Shown: positions 46,764-56,787 of the stretch, piece after piece
Position numbering within the stretch: the stretch's first letter is position 1
Layout of the letters: each line of letters starts with the position of its first letter
Source: Alphaproteobacteria bacterium
GTDB taxonomy: Bacteria > Pseudomonadota > Alphaproteobacteria > Caulobacterales > Caulobacteraceae
Assembly (NCBI GenBank): GCA_018826515.1
Contig: JAHKAM010000060.1
Location: forward strand, 87,857-151,856
Direction: 5' to 3'
DNA: 64,000 nt
Notes under the pieces: generated by a model
Told to the model about the DNA's origin: nothing
Databases searched by the model: none
The model's input: the letters and a program-made list of their open reading frames with translations, nothing else
Position numbers and translations under genes: made by a program

Positions 46764-47227
46764 GGGGCGACCGGTTCGTCGACGGTGACCATCATGGCGG
46801 CGAAATCGGCCTCGGACGCCAGCTTGCCGTCGATGAAGGTCTCGCCGCGGAATTTGAAGATATCGCCGCGAATCCTGGTCACCACCACCTGCATGCGCAG
46901 CTGGTCGCCAGGCCGGGCCGGCTTGCGGAAGCGGACGCCGTCGATCGACATGAACATGATGATCTTGCCCTCGACCGCGACATCCATCGACTTGGACATC
47001 AGCAGGGCCCCGGTCTGGGCCATGGCCTCGACGATCATCACGCCCGGCATGACCGGATCGATCGGGAAATGCCCCGGGAAGAAGGGCTCGTTGTGGGTGA
47101 CGTTCTTGATGCCGGTGATCGAGGTGTTCGGGACGAAGTCCTCGGCCTTGTCGACCAGCAGGAAGGGATACCGGTGCGGCAGCCTGCGCATCACCTCGGC
47201 GTAGTCGATCTTGCCGTCGCTGCTCAT
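46760..47227 (-). CDS. fabZ: 3-hydroxyacyl-ACP dehydratase
   Basis: FabZ dehydrates 3-hydroxyacyl-ACP in fatty-acid elongation, and competes with LpxA for the same substrate, which is why it is in the lpx operon. The 155-residue hot-dog-fold protein has LPHRYPFLLVDKAEDF, the catalytic His53 and Glu67 (PGHFPIDPVMPGVMIVEAMAQ), and normal length. It overlaps lpxA by ATGA and follows lpxD by 26 nt. Confidence 0.96.
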   Translation of the reverse strand: MSSDGKIDYAEVMRRLPHRYPFLLVDKAEDFVPNTSITGIKNVTHNEPFFPGHFPIDPVMPGVMIVEAMAQTGALLMSKSMDVAVEGKIIMFMSIDGVRFRKPARPGDQLRMQVVVTRIRGDIFKFRGETFIDGKLASEADFAAMMVTVDEPVAP

Positions 47228-47253
47228 CCTGCGGCCTTCCTCGCCGACGACGC

Positions 47254-48255
47254 CTACGAACGCGCCTTTCCGGACGCCTGTTTGGCGAGCCAGATCGTTT
47301 CGCGCAAGAACTGTCGCAGCGGTTTGGCCGGATATCCCGACCAGGTCTCGCCCGCGGGAATGTCGGCCAGCACCCCGGCGCCGGCCGCGACGCGCGCGCC
47401 TTCGCCGATCCGGATGTGGTCGCCGATCCCCGCCTTGCCGCCGAAAATGACGTTGTCGCCGACGGTCACCGAGCCCGATATGCCGGTATTCGCCGCCATC
47501 AGGCAGTTTCGCCCGATGACGCAGTTGTGGGCGATCATCACCAGATTATCGATCTTGGTGTTCTCGCCGATGACCGTATCGTCATAGGCGCCGCGGTCGA
47601 TGCAGGAGTTGGCCCCCACGCTCACGCCGTCCTGCAGGATCACCCGCCCGAGCTGGGGCACGTCGACCGGTCCGGTCCTCGAGCGCGCCGCGCCGAAGCC
47701 CGCCTCGCCGATCCGGGCCCCGGACAGCAGGCGGACCCGATCCCCGATCAGGGCGAAGGCGATGCTGACATGGGAACCGATGACGCAGTCGCGCCCGATC
47801 TGCACGCCAGGGCCGACGACGCTGTTGGCGCCGATCCGCGTGCCGCGGCCGATGCGGGCGCCCGAGCCGATGACGACGCCCGGCTCGAACACCACCGAAT
47901 CGTCCTCGGCGGCCGCGGCCGGATCCGCCACGGTGAATGGAACGCCCTTGTGAAGGAGTATCGAGGCCCGCGCCCAAGCGGCCTGGGGCTCTTCCGACAT
48001 GATAAGGGCCGCATCCGCGGGCGACGCCTCGACAGCGGCGGCGGGCAGGATCACGCAGCCGGCCCCGGTCTGACCAAGGGCGACAACGAATTTCCGATCC
48101 CCCAAAAAGGCGACGTCCCCCGGTCCCGCGGAACCGAGGGGCGCGACGGCGGAAACCTGTCGGTCTCCGCCGCGGATCACTTCGCCCCCGACCCGTTCCG
48201 CCAGCTCGGCGACGCTCAGCGCCGGCAGGCTGTCGAAAAAACGCGGATCGGGCAT
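47254..48255 (-). CDS. lpxD: UDP-3-O-acylglucosamine N-acyltransferase
   Basis: LpxD adds the second acyl chain, on N2, of UDP-3-O-acylglucosamine. The 333-residue protein has the N-terminal uridine-binding domain (residues 1-100, with [12 protein letters not shown]) and a hexapeptide-repeat beta-helix (about 110-310), with the catalytic-His region [16 protein letters not shown] near 240. An amphipathic C-terminal helix ([11 protein letters not shown]) completes it. It sits between the skp-like gene and fabZ. Confidence 0.96.
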   Translation of the reverse strand: MPDPRFFDSLPALSVAELAERVGGEVIRGGDRQVSAVAPLGSAGPGDVAFLGDRKFVVALGQTGAGCVILPAAAVEASPADAALIMSEEPQAAWARASILLHKGVPFTVADPAAAAEDDSVVFEPGVVIGSGARIGRGTRIGANSVVGPGVQIGRDCVIGSHVSIAFALIGDRVRLLSGARIGEAGFGAARSRTGPVDVPQLGRVILQDGVSVGANSCIDRGAYDDTVIGENTKIDNLVMIAHNCVIGRNCLMAANTGISGSVTVGDNVIFGGKAGIGDHIRIGEGARVAAGAGVLADIPAGETWSGYPAKPLRQFLRETIWLAKQASGKARS

Positions 48256-48262
48256 GGCGGCT

Positions 48263-48838
48263 CTACTGCTGCTGGACGGGAACCGGCATGCGGTTGAAGC
48301 TGAGCGTCGGCAGGGCGGTGTTCAGGCGCTGGATGACGAGATCGGTCACATCCATGGCCGGGTTGAAGATGTAGACCGCCGAACGGTCCAGCAGGAGACC
48401 GCAGCCGCGCTCCTGGTAGACGGCGACCAGGATGGGATCGGCGGCCTGGGCGATGGCGCGGACCTGCATCTGCTGAGTGTATTGCAGTTCGGCCTGACGG
48501 GTCTGTTCGAGCTGCTGCGCCTCCTGGGCGCGCGCCTGCCATGCGCGGGCCCGCGAGCCGTCAGGATCCGCGGCCTGGCCGCCGGTTTGCAGGGCCTGGG
48601 CTTCCGTCTGCAGCGAGGCGCCGTAGGGGGCCAGTTCGCCCTGCACTTCAGTGATCAGGCGCTGCATGCCGGCCTGTACGGCCTGACCGGCTGTCGACTG
48701 GGCCAGAAGGCGATCATTGTGGAAGACACAGACGCCCGGCAGAACCGGACCGGGGTTGGCGGGCGCCTGGGCCTGGGCCGCGGCCGAGCCGGCGGCGAGA
48801 GACGCGAGGGCGAAGGCGCCGATTGCGAACAGTTTCAT
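48263..48838 (-). CDS. OmpH/Skp-like periplasmic chaperone
   Basis: A 191-residue secreted protein with a signal peptide ([22 protein letters not shown], cleavage after an AxA) and the OmpH-type layout: an N-terminal strand ([19 protein letters not shown]), a long charged coiled-coil (about 75-130) and a C-terminal return strand ([29 protein letters not shown]). Skp holds unfolded outer-membrane proteins on their way to BamA; the gene lies directly behind bamA, supporting this. The ATG 48838 is preferred to a TTG two codons before. Confidence 0.9.
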   Translation of the reverse strand: MKLFAIGAFALASLAAGSAAAQAQAPANPGPVLPGVCVFHNDRLLAQSTAGQAVQAGMQRLITEVQGELAPYGASLQTEAQALQTGGQAADPDGSRARAWQARAQEAQQLEQTRQAELQYTQQMQVRAIAQAADPILVAVYQERGCGLLLDRSAVYIFNPAMDVTDLVIQRLNTALPTLSFNRMPVPVQQQ

Positions 48839-48867
48839 GGTCAACCTTTGGTGCGGAATCGTCCGCG

Positions 48868-51339
48868 CTAGAACTGGGTGGAAGTCGAGAAGCGGAACGT
48901 TTCGGTTTTATCGTAGTCTTCCTGGCCGAGAATATTGCTCAGGTCGAAGCGGATCGGACCCATCGGCGAGCGCCAGTGAACGCTGACACCGGTGGAGGCC
49001 CGCAGGGCCAGATCATCGACGATGTTGGCGTTGAGGGCTCCGGTGGCGGTCGTGGTGTAGCGATCGTCGAGCACCCCGACGGTGCCGACATCGATGAACA
49101 CCGAGGTCCGGATGCCGTACTCTTCCGGCAGGCCGTTGGGCACGGTCATGTCCAGCGTTCCGATGGCGTAGAAATTGCCGCCGAGGGCGTCGTTGTTGGT
49201 CCCCGGCGTGATGTCACGCGGGCCAATGCCGGCGGTTTCGAAGCCGCGGAAGCTGTTGCCGCCCTTGAAGAAGCGGTCGTTGATCCGGATCGGGTCCCCG
49301 CCCCAGCCGCTGATATAGCCGACCGAGGCCGTGGCGGTGACGATCCACTCCGGAGTGATGCCCCAATAGGCGGAAACGTCCGCCTCGGACTTGACGTAGT
49401 TCACGTCGCCGCCGATGCCCGCGAAATCCTGACGCAGGGTGCCGGTCCAGCCGCGCGTAGGCCGGATCGGGTCGTTCCGGCGATCAACCAGCAGGGTATA
49501 GCCGGCCGACGAGTTCAGGAACGAACCCACCTGGTCGCACAGGGCGTTGGAACCGCCGCCGGCGCCGCAGAAGCCCTGGGGAACGATGATTTCGTCGCTC
49601 TTCAGGAAATAGCGGGTGCTGAGCAGGGTGTAGCCGTTGAGCGGATAGGACAGCCGAACGCCGCCGCCGGTCGAGCGGTAGTCGTAGGATGAGAATTCGC
49701 TGAGGTCGTAGCGCGAGTGGAAGGCGTCGAAACCGGCGCGCAGGTCGCGGCCGAGGAATTTGGGCTCGGTGAAGCGGAAATCGACCTGCTGACGCAGCGA
49801 TCCCCATTCCACCCGGGCGACCACGTTCTGGCCCCGGCCGCGGAAGTTCCGCTCGGTGATGCCCAGATTGACCACGAAGGAGTCGACCGAACTGAAGCCG
49901 GCACCAACCGAAAGTTCGCCGGTGGGCTGTTCCGTGACGGTGACATTGACCACCGAACGGTCGGGCGCCGTGCCGCGCGCTTCCTCGACGGTGACGTCCT
50001 TGAAGAAGCCCAGGGCCCGCAGGTTGTTGCGCGAACGCTCCAGCAGGGTGCGATTGAAGGCATCGCCCTCTGTCAGCATCATCTCACGACGAATGACGTT
50101 GTCCAGGGTGCGGGTGTTGCCGATGACGTTGATCCGGTCGACGTAGACCCGCTGGCCTTCCTTGACGTTGAAGGTGACGTCGACCGTGTCCGTCTCGGGA
50201 TTGGCCCGATAGGACGGCTCGATCTCGACGAAGGCGTAGCCCGCCGAGCCTGCAGCGAAGGTCAGGGCGTCGACCGCCGCTTCAATCTTGTCACTCTCGT
50301 AGAGTTCGCCGGTGCGGATCGGGAGCAGCAGCTTGAGGAAGTCGGGGTTCAGGCGGTCGTTCTCGGTGACGACATCGACCGTGCCGAAATTATAGCGGTC
50401 GCCCTCGTCCACGGTGATGGAAATGGCGAAGGCGCTGTCGTCCGGCGCCAGTTCGGAAATCGCCGACAGGACCCGGAAGTCGTAGTAGCCGCGGTTGGTG
50501 TAGAATTTCCGCAGCTGCTCGCGATCGTAGTCGAGACGGTTGGGATCGTAGTTGTCGTTGGTCGAGAACAGGCGGTACCAGGCCGACTGTTGCGTCACCA
50601 TGACCTCGCGCAGGTCGTTGTCCGAATAGGCGCTGTTGCCCAGGAAGGTGATCGTGCGCACCCCGGTCTCGGGACCCTCGTTGATCTCGAACACCACATC
50701 GACGCGGTTCTGGTCCAGCTGGACGATCTTGGGCGTCACTGTCGCCGAGATACGGCCCGACAGACGGTACAGCTCAACGATCTTGCCGACGTCTTCCTGG
50801 ATCCGGGCGCGGGTATAGATGCCGCGGGGCCGCAGGGTGACTTCCTCGCGCAGCTTGTCCTCGCTGACCGCGCCGTTCCCCTCGAACACCACCTGGTTGA
50901 TGATGGGGTTTTCGACGATCTCGACGACCAGGTCGCCGTTCGGCTGGACGCCAAGCTGGACGTCCGCGAACAGCTGGGTGCGGGTCAGGGTGCGGACGGC
51001 GACGTCCAGCACCGCCGCGTCGACGACGTCGCCGGGCTGGATCGGCAGATAGGACAGGACCGTGGTCTGGTCGATGCGCTGGTTGCCACGCACGAGAATG
51101 CGGTTGATCGTGACCCGCTGTTCCTGCGGCGGCGCGGGCTGGGCGGCCGCAGGCGGACCGGCTTCGGCCGGCGCCGGCTGGACCGGAGGCGGCGGGTCCT
51201 GGGCCAGTGCCGGACCGGCCAGCCCCGCAGCGGCCACAAGGACCAGCAGGCTGGGGCTCAGGGCCCTGGCGAAATGACGGGCGGACGCATCTTGTCGGAT
51301 CATACGGGAAACCATCGGGGGCTGGCGTCGGCTCGTCAT
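48868..51339 (-). CDS. bamA: Outer-membrane protein assembly factor BamA
   Basis: BamA is the core of the complex that inserts beta-barrel proteins into the outer membrane. The 823-residue protein has a signal peptide ending near PALAQ, a Pro/Ala-rich stretch (to about 75), five POTRA domains (about 76-470, beginning VTINRILVRGNQRI) and a C-terminal 16-strand barrel closing with FRFSTSTQF, whose terminal Phe is the usual outer-membrane signal. The first ATG overlaps the rseP stop, but the ATG at 51303 would make a shorter, more ordinary signal peptide. Confidence 0.97.
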   Translation of the reverse strand: MTSRRQPPMVSRMIRQDASARHFARALSPSLLVLVAAAGLAGPALAQDPPPPVQPAPAEAGPPAAAQPAPPQEQRVTINRILVRGNQRIDQTTVLSYLPIQPGDVVDAAVLDVAVRTLTRTQLFADVQLGVQPNGDLVVEIVENPIINQVVFEGNGAVSEDKLREEVTLRPRGIYTRARIQEDVGKIVELYRLSGRISATVTPKIVQLDQNRVDVVFEINEGPETGVRTITFLGNSAYSDNDLREVMVTQQSAWYRLFSTNDNYDPNRLDYDREQLRKFYTNRGYYDFRVLSAISELAPDDSAFAISITVDEGDRYNFGTVDVVTENDRLNPDFLKLLLPIRTGELYESDKIEAAVDALTFAAGSAGYAFVEIEPSYRANPETDTVDVTFNVKEGQRVYVDRINVIGNTRTLDNVIRREMMLTEGDAFNRTLLERSRNNLRALGFFKDVTVEEARGTAPDRSVVNVTVTEQPTGELSVGAGFSSVDSFVVNLGITERNFRGRGQNVVARVEWGSLRQQVDFRFTEPKFLGRDLRAGFDAFHSRYDLSEFSSYDYRSTGGGVRLSYPLNGYTLLSTRYFLKSDEIIVPQGFCGAGGGSNALCDQVGSFLNSSAGYTLLVDRRNDPIRPTRGWTGTLRQDFAGIGGDVNYVKSEADVSAYWGITPEWIVTATASVGYISGWGGDPIRINDRFFKGGNSFRGFETAGIGPRDITPGTNNDALGGNFYAIGTLDMTVPNGLPEEYGIRTSVFIDVGTVGVLDDRYTTTATGALNANIVDDLALRASTGVSVHWRSPMGPIRFDLSNILGQEDYDKTETFRFSTSTQF

Positions 51340-52550
51340 GCGAGCCCGCCGAGGAATTTGAACAGGCTCAGCTTCTGCAGGTCGTTCCAGGTCGCGAACA
51401 ACATCAATCCCGCCAGCAAAGCAAGACCGACGCGGTATCCGACCTCCTGAACACGGGCGGGGACTGGCCTGCGGGCCACAGCTTCATACGCGTAAAACAG
51501 CAGATGCCCCCCATCCAGAACCGGAATCGGCAGCAGATTAACAATGCCAATTCCGATCGAAACTATGGCGGCGAACTGAAGAAACGTCAGGGCGAGGTTG
51601 GCGGCCATGTATCCGGGGTCCGGATTCGCAGCCACAGCCTGACGGGTGACCCCGCCCGCCGCCTTGGCGATTCCGAGGGGGCCGTTCAGCAGATCGCCGG
51701 ATTCCTTGCCGGTGAAGATGCGGCCGATATAGGTGCCGGTCGTCGCGACCGTCGTACCGATCGATTCCACGCCCTTGCCGGCCGCCTCGACGGGGTTCAG
51801 TCGCCGGAACCGGAAATCCTCCGGAAGAGGCTGCATCTCCAGCCCGATGCGGGCGATCCTCACCCGGCCGGCGAGTTCATCGTCCACCAGCAGCCGCTCG
51901 GGCGTGGCCACCAGATTCACCACCTGCCCGCCCCGGTCGATCGTGAAGCGCACGGGGTCCCCGGCGCTCATGATCACCGTGCGCGTGACCTGAAGACCCT
52001 CTTCGACCGGTCGGCCATTGACGGCCGTGATCAGGTCGCGTGGCTGGAAGCCCGCCGTCGCCGCCGGACTGCCCGGCGCAACGGCCGCGACGCGCGGCGC
52101 CGCGATCTGCTCGCCGACCACGCTGAACAGGATGGTGAACAGCACCATGGCCAGCAGGAAATTGGCCGCCGGCCCGGCGGCGACGATCAGGGCGCGCTGC
52201 CAGATCGGCTTGAAATGGAAATAGTCCCGCTCGGCGCCCGCGCCCTTTTCGGCGACGACACGCTGCTTCAGTTCCGCCAGCCCGGCCTGGTCCGGCACGC
52301 TGGACGCGTCGAGGTCGCCCGAGAACTTGACGTAGCCGCCCAGCGGCAGCCAGGCCAGCCGCCATTCGGTGCCGTGCTTGTCGGTCCGCGCGACAATCGT
52401 CTTGCCAAAGCCGATGGAGAACCGGTCGACCTTCACGCCAAAGGCGCGGGCGACGAGGAAATGGCCGAGTTCATGGATGGTGACGATAAAGGTCAGCACC
52501 AGCAGGAAGGGTACGATGTAGAGCAGCGCCTGACCGAGAAAGCCCGTCAT
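51336..52550 (-). CDS. rseP: Site-2 zinc metalloprotease RseP
   Basis: RseP cuts transmembrane segments in regulated intramembrane proteolysis, for example of anti-sigma factors and leftover signal peptides. The 404-residue protein has the zinc-site HELGH at 26-30 in the first helix, a PDZ domain (APRVAAVAPGSPAATAGFQPRDLI, about 140-215) and the NLLPIPVLDGGHLLFY motif carrying the third zinc ligand near 345. The start at 52550 puts HEXXH in the first membrane helix; the longer frame would overlap dxr. It precedes bamA in the envelope operon. Confidence 0.95.
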   Translation of the reverse strand: MTGFLGQALLYIVPFLLVLTFIVTIHELGHFLVARAFGVKVDRFSIGFGKTIVARTDKHGTEWRLAWLPLGGYVKFSGDLDASSVPDQAGLAELKQRVVAEKGAGAERDYFHFKPIWQRALIVAAGPAANFLLAMVLFTILFSVVGEQIAAPRVAAVAPGSPAATAGFQPRDLITAVNGRPVEEGLQVTRTVIMSAGDPVRFTIDRGGQVVNLVATPERLLVDDELAGRVRIARIGLEMQPLPEDFRFRRLNPVEAAGKGVESIGTTVATTGTYIGRIFTGKESGDLLNGPLGIAKAAGGVTRQAVAANPDPGYMAANLALTFLQFAAIVSIGIGIVNLLPIPVLDGGHLLFYAYEAVARRPVPARVQEVGYRVGLALLAGLMLFATWNDLQKLSLFKFLGGLA

Positions 52551-52572
52551 GCCGATATCGGTCCCTCCGCCC

Positions 52573-53769
52573 TCAGGCTGCCGCCGCGATGCCACGGATG
52601 ATTGATTCCGCCATCCGTCGCGCCTGCGCATCCACGGCGAGAGCCGCGTCGCAGGCGCTGTCGGAACCGGAATCCACCCCCGAGGCCGTCACGCGCGACA
52701 TGGTGTCGGCGACGACTGCGGCAATATTGAGAAAGCCCAGTCGACGGTCAAGGAAGGCGAGAGCCGCGACCTCGTTGGCCGCATTGAACACGATGGGGGC
52801 GGAGCCGCCCGCCTGTAACGCCTCTCGGGCGAGTTTGAGCGCCGGAAAGCGGTCTTCGTCCGGCGCTTCGAACGTCAAACGGCCCATCGCGGCGAGGTCA
52901 AGACGCGGCGCATCCCACGCGAGCCGGTCGGGCCAGCCCAGCGCATAGGCGATCGGCGTCTTCATGTCGGGCGGCCCCATCTGGGCGAGGGTCGAGCCAT
53001 CGACGTATTCGACCAGGCTATGGATGATGGACTCCGGGTGCACGACCACCGCGATCCTGTCGGCCGGCATGTCGAACAGATAGGCCGCCTCGATCGCCTC
53101 CAGCCCCTTGTTGGCCATGGTGGCGCTGTCGACCGAGATCTTGGCCCCCATGTTCCAGTTGGGATGGGCCACGGCCTGTTCGGGCGTGACCGCTTTCAGG
53201 GCGTCGCGCGGCGTGGTGCGAAACGGGCCGCCGGAGGCGGTCAGCACCAGTCTGGCCACCTGCTCAGGCGCGTCATGGGGGAAGACCTGATGGATGGCCG
53301 AATGCTCGGAATCGACCGGCAACAGACGGCCGCCTGACTGTTTGACCCGTTCGATCAGCGCGGGACCGCAGCAGACCAGACTCTCCTTGTTCGCCAGGGC
53401 CAGCGTCGCCCCGGTCGCCGCCGCCGCCCAGGCCGAGCGCAGTCCTGCCGCGCCGACGATGGCGGCCATGATCCAGTCCGCAGGCCGGGCAGCCGCCTCG
53501 ATGACGGCCTGATCCCCCGCCGCGACGGCGACGCAGGTCCCCGCGAGCGCGTCGCGCAGCTCGTCCAGACGCGCCGGATCGGCGGTGACCGCCAGCTTCG
53601 GCTTCCAGCGCCGGGCCTGTTCGGCCAGCCGGCCGATATTGGCGCCGCCCGTCAGAGCCTCGACCTCAAAAGCACCGGTTCCGGCCGTCTCGGCCTGGTC
53701 CATCAAATCCAGCGTCGAACAGCCGACCGAGCCGGTCGAGCCCAACACCGTCACTCGCCGCCGGATCAT
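52573..53769 (-). CDS. dxr: 1-deoxy-D-xylulose-5-phosphate reductoisomerase
   Basis: Dxr makes MEP, the first committed step of the non-mevalonate isoprenoid path, which feeds UppS. The 398-residue protein has the NADPH-binding [18 protein letters not shown], the metal-binding [11 protein letters not shown] near 150, the catalytic flap segment [28 protein letters not shown] near 205, and [16 protein letters not shown]. Its ATG overlaps the cdsA stop (ATGA). The frame upstream of 53769 is inside cdsA. Confidence 0.97.
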   Translation of the reverse strand: MIRRRVTVLGSTGSVGCSTLDLMDQAETAGTGAFEVEALTGGANIGRLAEQARRWKPKLAVTADPARLDELRDALAGTCVAVAAGDQAVIEAAARPADWIMAAIVGAAGLRSAWAAAATGATLALANKESLVCCGPALIERVKQSGGRLLPVDSEHSAIHQVFPHDAPEQVARLVLTASGGPFRTTPRDALKAVTPEQAVAHPNWNMGAKISVDSATMANKGLEAIEAAYLFDMPADRIAVVVHPESIIHSLVEYVDGSTLAQMGPPDMKTPIAYALGWPDRLAWDAPRLDLAAMGRLTFEAPDEDRFPALKLAREALQAGGSAPIVFNAANEVAALAFLDRRLGFLNIAAVVADTMSRVTASGVDSGSDSACDAALAVDAQARRMAESIIRGIAAAA

Positions 53770-54581
53770 GCGCCGCCGCCCGTCAGGCCGACGATCAGCC
53801 GTCCGCAGGCCACCGCCACCACGGCGAACATCAAGCCGTCGACCCGGTCCAGCAGGCCGCCGTGGCCCGGGATCAACGTGCCGGCGTCCTTGACGCCATA
53901 GCGGCGCTTCAACGCCGATTCCCACAGGTCGCCGGCCATGGTGGCCAGGGCCGCGGCCAGCCCGAGGGCCGCGCCCCAGTAGAGACCGATGCCCATATCG
54001 AGAAAGGTCGCCAGCAGGGCTCCCGCGACGGTGCCCGCCGCGAGGCCGCCGATGAAACCGGACCAGGTCTTGTTGGGAGAGAAGCGCGGCCACAGCTTGG
54101 GCCCGCCCACGATGCTTCCGACGAGATAGGCCATTATGTCGGATGCCCAGGCGATGGCGAAGGCAGAGACCGTCCAGGCGAGTCCGCTGGTCTCTGAGCC
54201 GTCCCTGAGCCAGATCAACAGCACCGCAGGCCAGCCGAGGTACAGCACGCCATAGGCCGCATCCAGCGCCTCCTGCCCGCGATTGCGCGCGAACAGTCCG
54301 GCGGCCACCGCGCCAAAAACCAGCATGACAAGCGCCAGCGACAACTGCTGCGCATAGGCCGCCACCACCCCGGCGACGAGGCCGAACGCCACCGCCCCGG
54401 CCATCACCCGCCAGGCCTTGGCCGCGCTCATGGTGGCCCATTCGACGGCCAGCAGGGCGCAGGCCAGCAGCATCAGGGCCAGGAACCACAGTCCTCCGGC
54501 CCAGATGGCCAGAACCGCGGCGGGCGCGAGGACAATGGCCGATACAGCCCGCAGGCCTATGTCCCTGGCCCTGAACGCCAT
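53766..54581 (-). CDS. cdsA: Phosphatidate cytidylyltransferase
   Basis: CdsA makes CDP-diacylglycerol, the precursor of all phospholipids. The 271-residue membrane protein has about eight hydrophobic segments and the C-terminal family signature [12 protein letters not shown] (around 171-182) followed by [35 protein letters not shown], which holds the conserved acidic residues. Overlaps link it to uppS upstream and dxr downstream. Confidence 0.96.
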   Translation of the reverse strand: MAFRARDIGLRAVSAIVLAPAAVLAIWAGGLWFLALMLLACALLAVEWATMSAAKAWRVMAGAVAFGLVAGVVAAYAQQLSLALVMLVFGAVAAGLFARNRGQEALDAAYGVLYLGWPAVLLIWLRDGSETSGLAWTVSAFAIAWASDIMAYLVGSIVGGPKLWPRFSPNKTWSGFIGGLAAGTVAGALLATFLDMGIGLYWGAALGLAAALATMAGDLWESALKRRYGVKDAGTLIPGHGGLLDRVDGLMFAVVAVACGRLIVGLTGGGA

Positions 54582-55348
54582 CAGCCGGCCGCGAGGGCGG
54601 GCGCGATGGCCGGGGCGGGCGCGGCCCGGCCGCCGAAGCGCCGGTCGCGATTGCGGTACTGTTCGATGACGTCCGCCAGTCCGTCGGCGCCGTAGTCGGG
54701 CCAGAGCACGTTCTGGAACACCAGTTCGGCGTAGGCGGCCTCCCACAGCAGGAAGTTGGACAGCCGCTGCTCTCCCGAGGTGCGCACGATCACATCCACC
54801 GGGGGCGCGCCGGCCGTGGACAGGCGCAGCCCCAGCGCCTCCTCGTCCAGCGATCCGGTCGCCCGACCTGCCAGCACGTCGTCAACATGGCGCTGAACCG
54901 CATCGACGATGTCGGCGCGCCCCCCGTAGTTGAAGGCGACCTGAAGCAGGAATTTGTCGTTGTGGGCCGTCATCGCCTCGGCCTTTTCGATCAGGGCGAC
55001 GATGTCCGCAGGCAGACCCGCGCGGCGGCCCAGCACCCGAACCCGCACGCCGGCGCGCTCAAGACGCTTCAGGTCGCTGGCGACATAGGAGCGGACCAGT
55101 CCCATGAGGTCCGAGACCTCTTCTGCCGGCCGGCTCCAGTTCTCGGTGGAGAAGCCAAACACGGTCAGACAGCGGATGCCGAATCGCGGCGCGGCCTCGA
55201 CGGTCCGCTTCAACGCCTGGACGCCCTCGCGGTGGCCCATGGCCCGCGGCACGCCGCGCGCCTCGGCCCAGCGACCGTTGCCGTCCATGATCAGGGCGAC
55301 GTGGCGCGGTCCGTCAGTCGGCGCGGTATGAAAGGTTTCGGCGGGCAT
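54581..55348 (-). CDS. uppS: Isoprenyl transferase (undecaprenyl diphosphate synthase)
   Basis: UppS extends farnesyl diphosphate with isopentenyl diphosphate to the C55 lipid carrier of peptidoglycan and O-antigen. The 255-residue cis-prenyltransferase has [17 protein letters not shown] (catalytic Asp22), [25 protein letters not shown] and the C-terminal [23 protein letters not shown]. It is 30 nt downstream of frr on the same strand and overlaps cdsA. Confidence 0.97.
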   Translation of the reverse strand: MPAETFHTAPTDGPRHVALIMDGNGRWAEARGVPRAMGHREGVQALKRTVEAAPRFGIRCLTVFGFSTENWSRPAEEVSDLMGLVRSYVASDLKRLERAGVRVRVLGRRAGLPADIVALIEKAEAMTAHNDKFLLQVAFNYGGRADIVDAVQRHVDDVLAGRATGSLDEEALGLRLSTAGAPPVDVIVRTSGEQRLSNFLLWEAAYAELVFQNVLWPDYGADGLADVIEQYRNRDRRFGGRAAPAPAIAPALAAG

Positions 55349-55378
55349 CCGACGGGTATCCTACGGCAAATCGCGCCG

Positions 55379-55936
55379 TCAAACCTGCATGATCTCAACT
55401 TCCTTGGCCCTCAAGGCCTCGTCGATCCGCTTGATGGCTGCGTCGGTGTCCTTCTGGACCTCGGCTTCCATCTTCTTCTGCTCGTCCTGGCTGATCTCGC
55501 CGGCCTTCTCGGCCTTCTTGAGGTCCTCATTGGCGTCGCGGCGCACGTTGCGGACGGCGATCTTCTGCTGCTCGGTGTATTTGCCGGCCAGCTTGGCCAG
55601 GTCCTTGCGGCGTTCCTCGGTCAGGGGCGGCACCGGGATGCGCAGGGTCTGGCCATCGACGATGGGGTTAAGGCCCAGGCCGGCGGCGCGAATGGCCTTC
55701 TCGACGGGACCGACCATCGACTTGTCCCAGACGTTGACCGAGATCATGCGCGGCTCGGGCACGCTGATGGCGGCCACCGAGTTCAGCGGGGCGTTGGAGC
55801 CATAGGCCTGCACCTGCACAGGATCCAGCAGGCCGACATTGGCGCGGCCGGTGCGCAGGCCGTTGAACTCTTCCTTCAGGGCGGACACGGACTTGTCCAT
55901 GCGCTCGCGGTAGGTCTTCAGATCAGGCTTGGCCAT
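55379..55936 (-). CDS. frr: Ribosome-recycling factor
   Basis: RRF splits post-termination ribosomes together with EF-G. The 185-residue protein has the tRNA-like two-domain family sequence: [35 protein letters not shown] at the start, [20 protein letters not shown] (conserved helix) and the C-terminal charged coiled coil [19 protein letters not shown]. It lies 35 nt after pyrH. Confidence 0.97.
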   Translation of the reverse strand: MAKPDLKTYRERMDKSVSALKEEFNGLRTGRANVGLLDPVQVQAYGSNAPLNSVAAISVPEPRMISVNVWDKSMVGPVEKAIRAAGLGLNPIVDGQTLRIPVPPLTEERRKDLAKLAGKYTEQQKIAVRNVRRDANEDLKKAEKAGEISQDEQKKMEAEVQKDTDAAIKRIDEALRAKEVEIMQV

Positions 55937-55971
55937 GGTCGTTTCTCTCGCGTTTTCTTGGCTTTGGCGGC

Positions 55972-56712
55972 TCAGGCGGGTTTGGCGGACGAGATGACGG
56001 TGAACGTCCCCTCCCCCGTCAACGTCCGACGCAGCGAATTGTCTTCCCGGATCGAGAACACCACGATCGGAATGCCGGAGTCACGCATCAGGGCGATGGC
56101 CGAGGCGTCCATGACCTTGAGGTCCTTGGCCAGCACGTCGTGGTAGGTCAGGGTCTCGTAGCGGGTGGCGGTGGCGTCCTTCTTGGGATCGGCGGTGTAC
56201 ACCCCGTCCACGCTGGTGCCCTTCAACAGGGCGTCGCACCCCATTTCAGCGGCCCGCAGCGCCGCGCCCGAGTCGGTCGTGAAGAACGGCGCGCCGACCC
56301 CGGCGGCGAAAATCACCACCCGGCCCTTTTCGAGATGTCGCAGGGCCCGCCGCCGCACATAGGGCTCGGCCACGGCGTTCATGGTCAGGGCGCTCTGCAC
56401 CCGGGTCTGGACGCCGATCTTCTCAAGCGCCGCCTGCATGGCCAGGGCGTTCATCACCGTGGCCAACATGCCCATATAGTCGGCGGTGGCCCGCTCCATG
56501 TCGCCTGCGGCCTTGCTCAGCCCCCGGAAGATGTTGCCGCCGCCGATGACCAGACAGATCTCGATCCCCTCGCGCGCCACATCGGCGACGGCCTGGGCCA
56601 CCGTCGCCACTGTATTCTGGTCGATGCCATAGGCCTGATCGCCCATCAGCACCTCGCCCGAGACCTTCAGCAGGACGCGTTTGTAAAGAAACTCGGGCGG
56701 GGCGTCGGGCAT
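55972..56712 (-). CDS. pyrH: Uridylate kinase
   Basis: PyrH phosphorylates UMP to UDP; it is hexameric and controlled by UTP and GTP. The 246-residue amino-acid-kinase-fold protein has [48 protein letters not shown] and [15 protein letters not shown]. It is followed by frr, as in most bacteria. A promoter-like sequence is at 56743-56770, so it probably starts the long operon down to lpxB. Confidence 0.97.
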   Translation of the reverse strand: MPDAPPEFLYKRVLLKVSGEVLMGDQAYGIDQNTVATVAQAVADVAREGIEICLVIGGGNIFRGLSKAAGDMERATADYMGMLATVMNALAMQAALEKIGVQTRVQSALTMNAVAEPYVRRRALRHLEKGRVVIFAAGVGAPFFTTDSGAALRAAEMGCDALLKGTSVDGVYTADPKKDATATRYETLTYHDVLAKDLKVMDASAIALMRDSGIPIVVFSIREDNSLRRTLTGEGTFTVISSAKPA

Positions 56713-56742
56713 GGGGCGGTCCTGGGGCGGCGGATTCGGCTC

Positions 56743-56770
56743 CTTATAGGAAGCGAACCCGCCGGTTCAA
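56743..56770 (-). promoter_or_regulatory. Probable sigma-70-type promoter of the pyrH operon
   Basis: On the minus strand TTGAAC (56765-56770), a 16-bp spacer and TATAAG (56743-56748) lie 31 nt upstream of the pyrH ATG. Both hexamers and the spacing are good. Confidence 0.6.
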
Positions 56771-56787
56771 AGGCCTGACTGCCCCGA